Assembly: GCA_017396725.1 (NCBI GenBank)
Contig: JAFQLA010000160.1
Coordinates: 1 to 7,575 of the forward strand
From: Oscillospiraceae bacterium
GTDB taxonomy: Bacteria > Bacillota_A > Clostridia > Oscillospirales > Oscillospiraceae
Direction of reading: 5' to 3'
DNA: 7,575 bases
Position numbers and translations under genes: made by a program
In this document: positions 5,774 through 7,575 of the stretch, piece by piece
How the letters are laid out: each line of letters begins with the position of its first letter
Numbering within the stretch: position 1 is the first letter of the stretch
Notes under the pieces: generated by a model
What the model was told of the DNA's origin: nothing
Seen by the model: only the letters and a program-made list of their open reading frames with translations
The model's database searches: none

Positions 5774-6079
5774 ATGGAAAACCGTGTGCTGCATCATCCC
5801 GTATTGGGGGATATGGAGGAGCGGAAGATCCTCACCTTCACCTTCAACGGCCGCGAAGTGCAGGCCTATGAAGGGGAGACTGTGGCCGCCGCGCTGATAG
5901 CCGCGGGCATCCGCGTCTTCCGCCATTCCCATAAGCTCCACGAGCCCCGTGGCGTTTTCTGCTCCATCGGCCACTGCACCGACTGCGCCATGCAGGTGGA
6001 CGGCGTGGAGAATGTGAAAACCTGCGTCACCCGCGTCAAAGAGGGTATGCGGGTGGTGAGCGAAAGCCTGAAAGAATAA
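5774..6079 (+). CDS. Small [2Fe-2S] ferredoxin-like subunit (HcnA-like gamma subunit), 101 aa
   Basis: A plant-type [2Fe-2S] ferredoxin-fold protein of the short kind found as HcnA, the sarcosine oxidase alpha N-terminus and the hydroxyproline dehydrogenase gamma subunit. Seen: a beta-grasp start (residues 18-45, LTFTFNGREVQAYEGETVAAAL), then C63-x4-C68-x2-C71 and C84 (SIGHCTDCAMQVDG, later VKTC), the four cluster ligands. In relatives the preceding RxxxxHEPRG stretch (50-60 here) is also conserved. Its role is electron transfer inside the complex. The ATG at 5774 has a strong GGAGG (5761-5765) eight bases upstream. It is the last gene of the operon. I see no convincing terminator after it, only a small CGCAGTTGCG hairpin without a T-run, so some read-through into the next gene is possible. 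Confidence 0.9.
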   Translation: MENRVLHHPVLGDMEERKILTFTFNGREVQAYEGETVAAALIAAGIRVFRHSHKLHEPRGVFCSIGHCTDCAMQVDGVENVKTCVTRVKEGMRVVSESLKE

Positions 6080-6121
6080 AGCGCAGTTGCGGCCTTTGCT
6101 CTGTATGCCAATATCTTTTGC

Positions 6122-6150
6122 GTGACAATTTTTTGGCGGCATGGTATAAT
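6122..6150 (+). promoter_or_regulatory. Strong promoter of the flavodiiron gene
   Basis: GTGACA (6122-6127), a 17-base spacer and extended -10 TGGTATAAT (6142-6150). The -10 hexamer is consensus and the -35 misses one base. It is the best promoter in the window. It gives the flavodiiron gene its own transcript starting near 6157, with a leader of about 32 bases. Confidence 0.82.
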
Positions 6151-6156
6151 TCATGC
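6139..6156. promoter_or_regulatory. Palindrome around the flavodiiron -10 box, candidate operator
   Basis: GCATG (6139-6143), eight bases containing TATAAT, then CATGC (6152-6156): a perfect inverted repeat with 5-bp arms centred on the -10. A protein bound here would block RNA polymerase. A second repeat, GCCAA (6107-6111) with TTGGC (6133-6137), flanks the -35. No regulator is encoded nearby, so the binder is unknown. Confidence 0.35.
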
Positions 6157-6188
6157 GGATTTATTATAAAACAGGAGGCAATATCCTC

Positions 6189-7575
6189 ATGATCGCTCAC
6201 AATGTGATTTGGGTCGGCGTCAATGACCGTGAGATCGACCTTTTTGAAAGCCAGTATCCCGTGCCCAATGGCATGGCTTATAATTCCTATGCCATCGTGG
6301 ATGAAAAGATCGCCGTGGTGGACGCTGTGGAGATCCGCTTTGCCGACGAGTGGCTGGGCAACATCGCCCGGGCGCTGGAGGGAAAGAAGCCCGATTATCT
6401 CATTGTGCAGCACATGGAGCCTGACCATTCCGGCAGCATCCTTCGCTTTGCCGTGACCTATCCCGAGGCAAAGATCGTGGCGTCGGCACGGGCCTTTACC
6501 ATGATGAAGAACTTCTTCGGCACCAATTTTGCCCACCGCGCCGTGACGGTCGGCGAGGGGGATACGCTGTCCCTTGGCGGCCGTACCCTCAGCTTTATTC
6601 CCGCCGCCATGGTGCATTGGCCCGAAGTGGTGATGACCTATATGGCAGAGGATAAGATCCTCTTCTCCGCCGATGCTTTCGGCAAGTTCGGCACGCTGGA
6701 TACCGAGGAAGATTGGGTGGCCGAAGCCCGCCGCTATTATATCGGCATCGTGGGTAAGTACGGCGGCCCCGTGCAGACCGTCCTCAAAAAGACGGCAGAT
6801 CTGGATATCGGGACCATCTGTCCCCTTCACGGCCCTGTGCTTGCGGGCGATCTTGCGCCTTATCTCAAGCTCTATAACACCTGGTCTTCCTACGATGCGG
6901 AAGAAGAGGGCATCGTCATCGCCTACACCTCGATTTACGGCAACACCAAAAAGGCCGCTCTGGCCCTTGCCGAAAAGCTTAAGAGCGACTGCTGCCTGCC
7001 CGTGGTGACTTACGATCTGGCCCGCTGCGATGTCTTCGCCGCCGTGGCGGATGCGTTCCGCTATTCCAAGCTGGTGCTGGCCACCACCACGTATAATGGG
7101 GATGCGTTCCCTGCCATGAGCGAATTTATCGACCATCTGGTGCGCCGCGGCTATACCCGCCGCACCGTGGCCTTTGTGGAAAACGGCAGCTGGGCCCCCG
7201 CCGCCAAGCGCGCCATGAAGCAGCTTCTGGATGAGTGCAAGGCGCTCAACTATGTGGAGCCCACCGTCACCCTGCGCTCCGCCCTCAATGCCGAGAGCGA
7301 AGCCCAGCTTGCGGTCCTTGCCGAAGAACTTTTGAAGGAAGGCTGCCCCTGCACCGTGACGGAAGAAGGCGGCAAGAAGAGATTCGTCTGCTCCGTCTGC
7401 GGCTATGTCCATGAGGCGGACGAGCTGCCCGCCGACTTCGTCTGCCCCCTTTGCAAGCAGGGCGCGGAGGTCTTTAAGGAAGAAGGCGGCAAGAAGAAGT
7501 TCGTCTGCAAGATCTGCGGCTATGTCCACGAGGCGGAAGAGCTGCCCGCCGACTTTGTCTGCCCCCTTTGCAAAC
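6189..7575 (+). CDS. fprA: Flavodiiron protein (A-type flavoprotein) with tandem rubredoxin modules, 3' end outside window
   Basis: Reduces O2 to water and/or NO to N2O in the cytosol of anaerobes. The 462 residues visible have no stop. Domain 1 (about 1-238) is the MBL-like diiron domain with ligands H75-x-E77-x-D79 (in HMEPDHSGS), H143 (VHWPEV), D162 (FSADAFG) and H214 (CPLHGPV), so the diiron site is complete. Domain 2 (about 240-385) is a flavodoxin domain with the FMN phosphate loop TSIYGNT (247-253). After a Cys-Pro-Cys linker (386-388) come two short rubredoxin modules: C401-x2-C404 with C419-x2-C422, then C440-x2-C443 with C458-x2-C461. The 14-residue gap between Cys pairs is that of rubrerythrin-type rubredoxin domains, not of full rubredoxin (about 29). 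They would feed electrons to FMN. The start is the ATG at 6189, with AGGAGG (6173-6178) ten bases upstream. The GAGG of that site can pair with CCTC (6185-6188). It has its own strong promoter. A flavin reductase domain or more modules may lie beyond the edge. Confidence 0.95.
   Translation, partial: MIAHNVIWVGVNDREIDLFESQYPVPNGMAYNSYAIVDEKIAVVDAVEIRFADEWLGNIARALEGKKPDYLIVQHMEPDHSGSILRFAVTYPEAKIVASARAFTMMKNFFGTNFAHRAVTVGEGDTLSLGGRTLSFIPAAMVHWPEVVMTYMAEDKILFSADAFGKFGTLDTEEDWVAEARRYYIGIVGKYGGPVQTVLKKTADLDIGTICPLHGPVLAGDLAPYLKLYNTWSSYDAEEEGIVIAYTSIYGNTKKAALALAEKLKSDCCLPVVTYDLARCDVFAAVADAFRYSKLVLATTTYNGDAFPAMSEFIDHLVRRGYTRRTVAFVENGSWAPAAKRAMKQLLDECKALNYVEPTVTLRSALNAESEAQLAVLAEELLKEGCPCTVTEEGGKKRFVCSVCGYVHEADELPADFVCPLCKQGAEVFKEEGGKKKFVCKICGYVHEAEELPADFVCPLCK
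7362..7575 (+). repeat. 117-bp in-frame tandem repeat encoding rubredoxin modules
   Basis: Unit 1 is 7362-7478 (39 codons) and unit 2 starts at 7479 and is cut by the window edge after 97 bases. Over those 97 bases I count 10 differences, about 90% identity, with several of the changes silent. Both units begin with codons for EEGGKK and carry one CxxC...CPLC metal site. The close match at DNA level points to a fairly recent duplication within the gene. Confidence 0.9.

Noticed and set aside
6080..6121. Terminator after the dehydrogenase operon
   Set aside because: Only a tiny stem (CGC-AGTT-GCG) without a following T-run is present. It is too weak to call.
4106..6154. Very long open frame on the minus strand (682 codons) across the dehydrogenase genes
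   Set aside because: It is antisense to four genes with clear motifs. It crosses their boundaries and encodes a His/Gly/Ala-rich product with no recognisable domain. It follows from the GC-rich codon bias of the real genes.
6036..7529. 497-codon minus-strand frame opposite the flavodiiron gene
   Set aside because: It is the complement of a gene with complete diiron, FMN and rubredoxin motifs. Its internal repeat is only the mirror of the rubredoxin tandem.
7362..7575. CRISPR-like or non-coding tandem repeat
   Set aside because: The repeat is in frame, has no spacers and encodes metal-binding modules with conserved cysteines.

Overview
The window looks like chromosomal DNA of an anaerobic, Clostridia-like Firmicute. 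Negativicutes or a similar fermentative lineage cannot be excluded. The reasons are the tRNA with an encoded CCA end, strong purine-rich ribosome binding sites, sigma-A type promoters, short hairpin/T-run terminators, and a gene set of oxygen-sensitive type: a flavodiiron protein with rubredoxin modules and a multi-subunit iron-sulphur/flavin dehydrogenase. The metabolic genes are GC-rich. The stretch from about 60 to 830 is clearly more AT-rich.

Layout. (1) 1-37 is the 3' end of a tRNA, probably tRNA-Thr, followed by its terminator. (2) 70-732 is an AT-rich island. It holds a 46-residue putative lipoprotein on the minus strand and, divergently, an 81-residue XRE-type regulator. They share an intergenic region with two overlapping inverted repeats that fill the spacer of the lipoprotein promoter. 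(3) 749-2631 is a probable two-gene operon: a polytopic membrane protein resembling the TauE/SafE (TSUP) family, and a metallo-beta-lactamase-fold hydrolase, closed by a terminator. (4) 2679-6079 is a tightly packed four-gene operon. It encodes an FAD/NAD(P)-type oxidoreductase with a C-terminal two-cluster ferredoxin domain, a DAO-type FAD oxidoreductase, a BFD-like [2Fe-2S] protein and a small [2Fe-2S] ferredoxin-like subunit. (5) 6122-7575 is a separately promoted flavodiiron protein. Its C-terminus carries at least two nearly identical short rubredoxin modules and runs off the window.

How the genes may work together. The four-gene operon has the parts of a heteromeric amine or amino-acid dehydrogenase, related in design to the HcnABC, opine oxidase and dye-linked proline dehydrogenase complexes. 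The DAO-type subunit would oxidise a secondary amine or amino acid. Electrons would pass through [2Fe-2S] and [4Fe-4S] clusters to the second flavin and then to a soluble carrier. The substrate cannot be read from the sequence. The upstream permease and hydrolase might supply or process it, but they are a separate transcription unit. The flavodiiron protein reduces O2 or NO and may protect these clusters. Its link to the operon is by position only.

The most notable features are the tandem rubredoxin tail of the flavodiiron protein, the unfused modular build of the dehydrogenase, and the operator-like palindromes inside two promoters (351-370 and 6139-6156).
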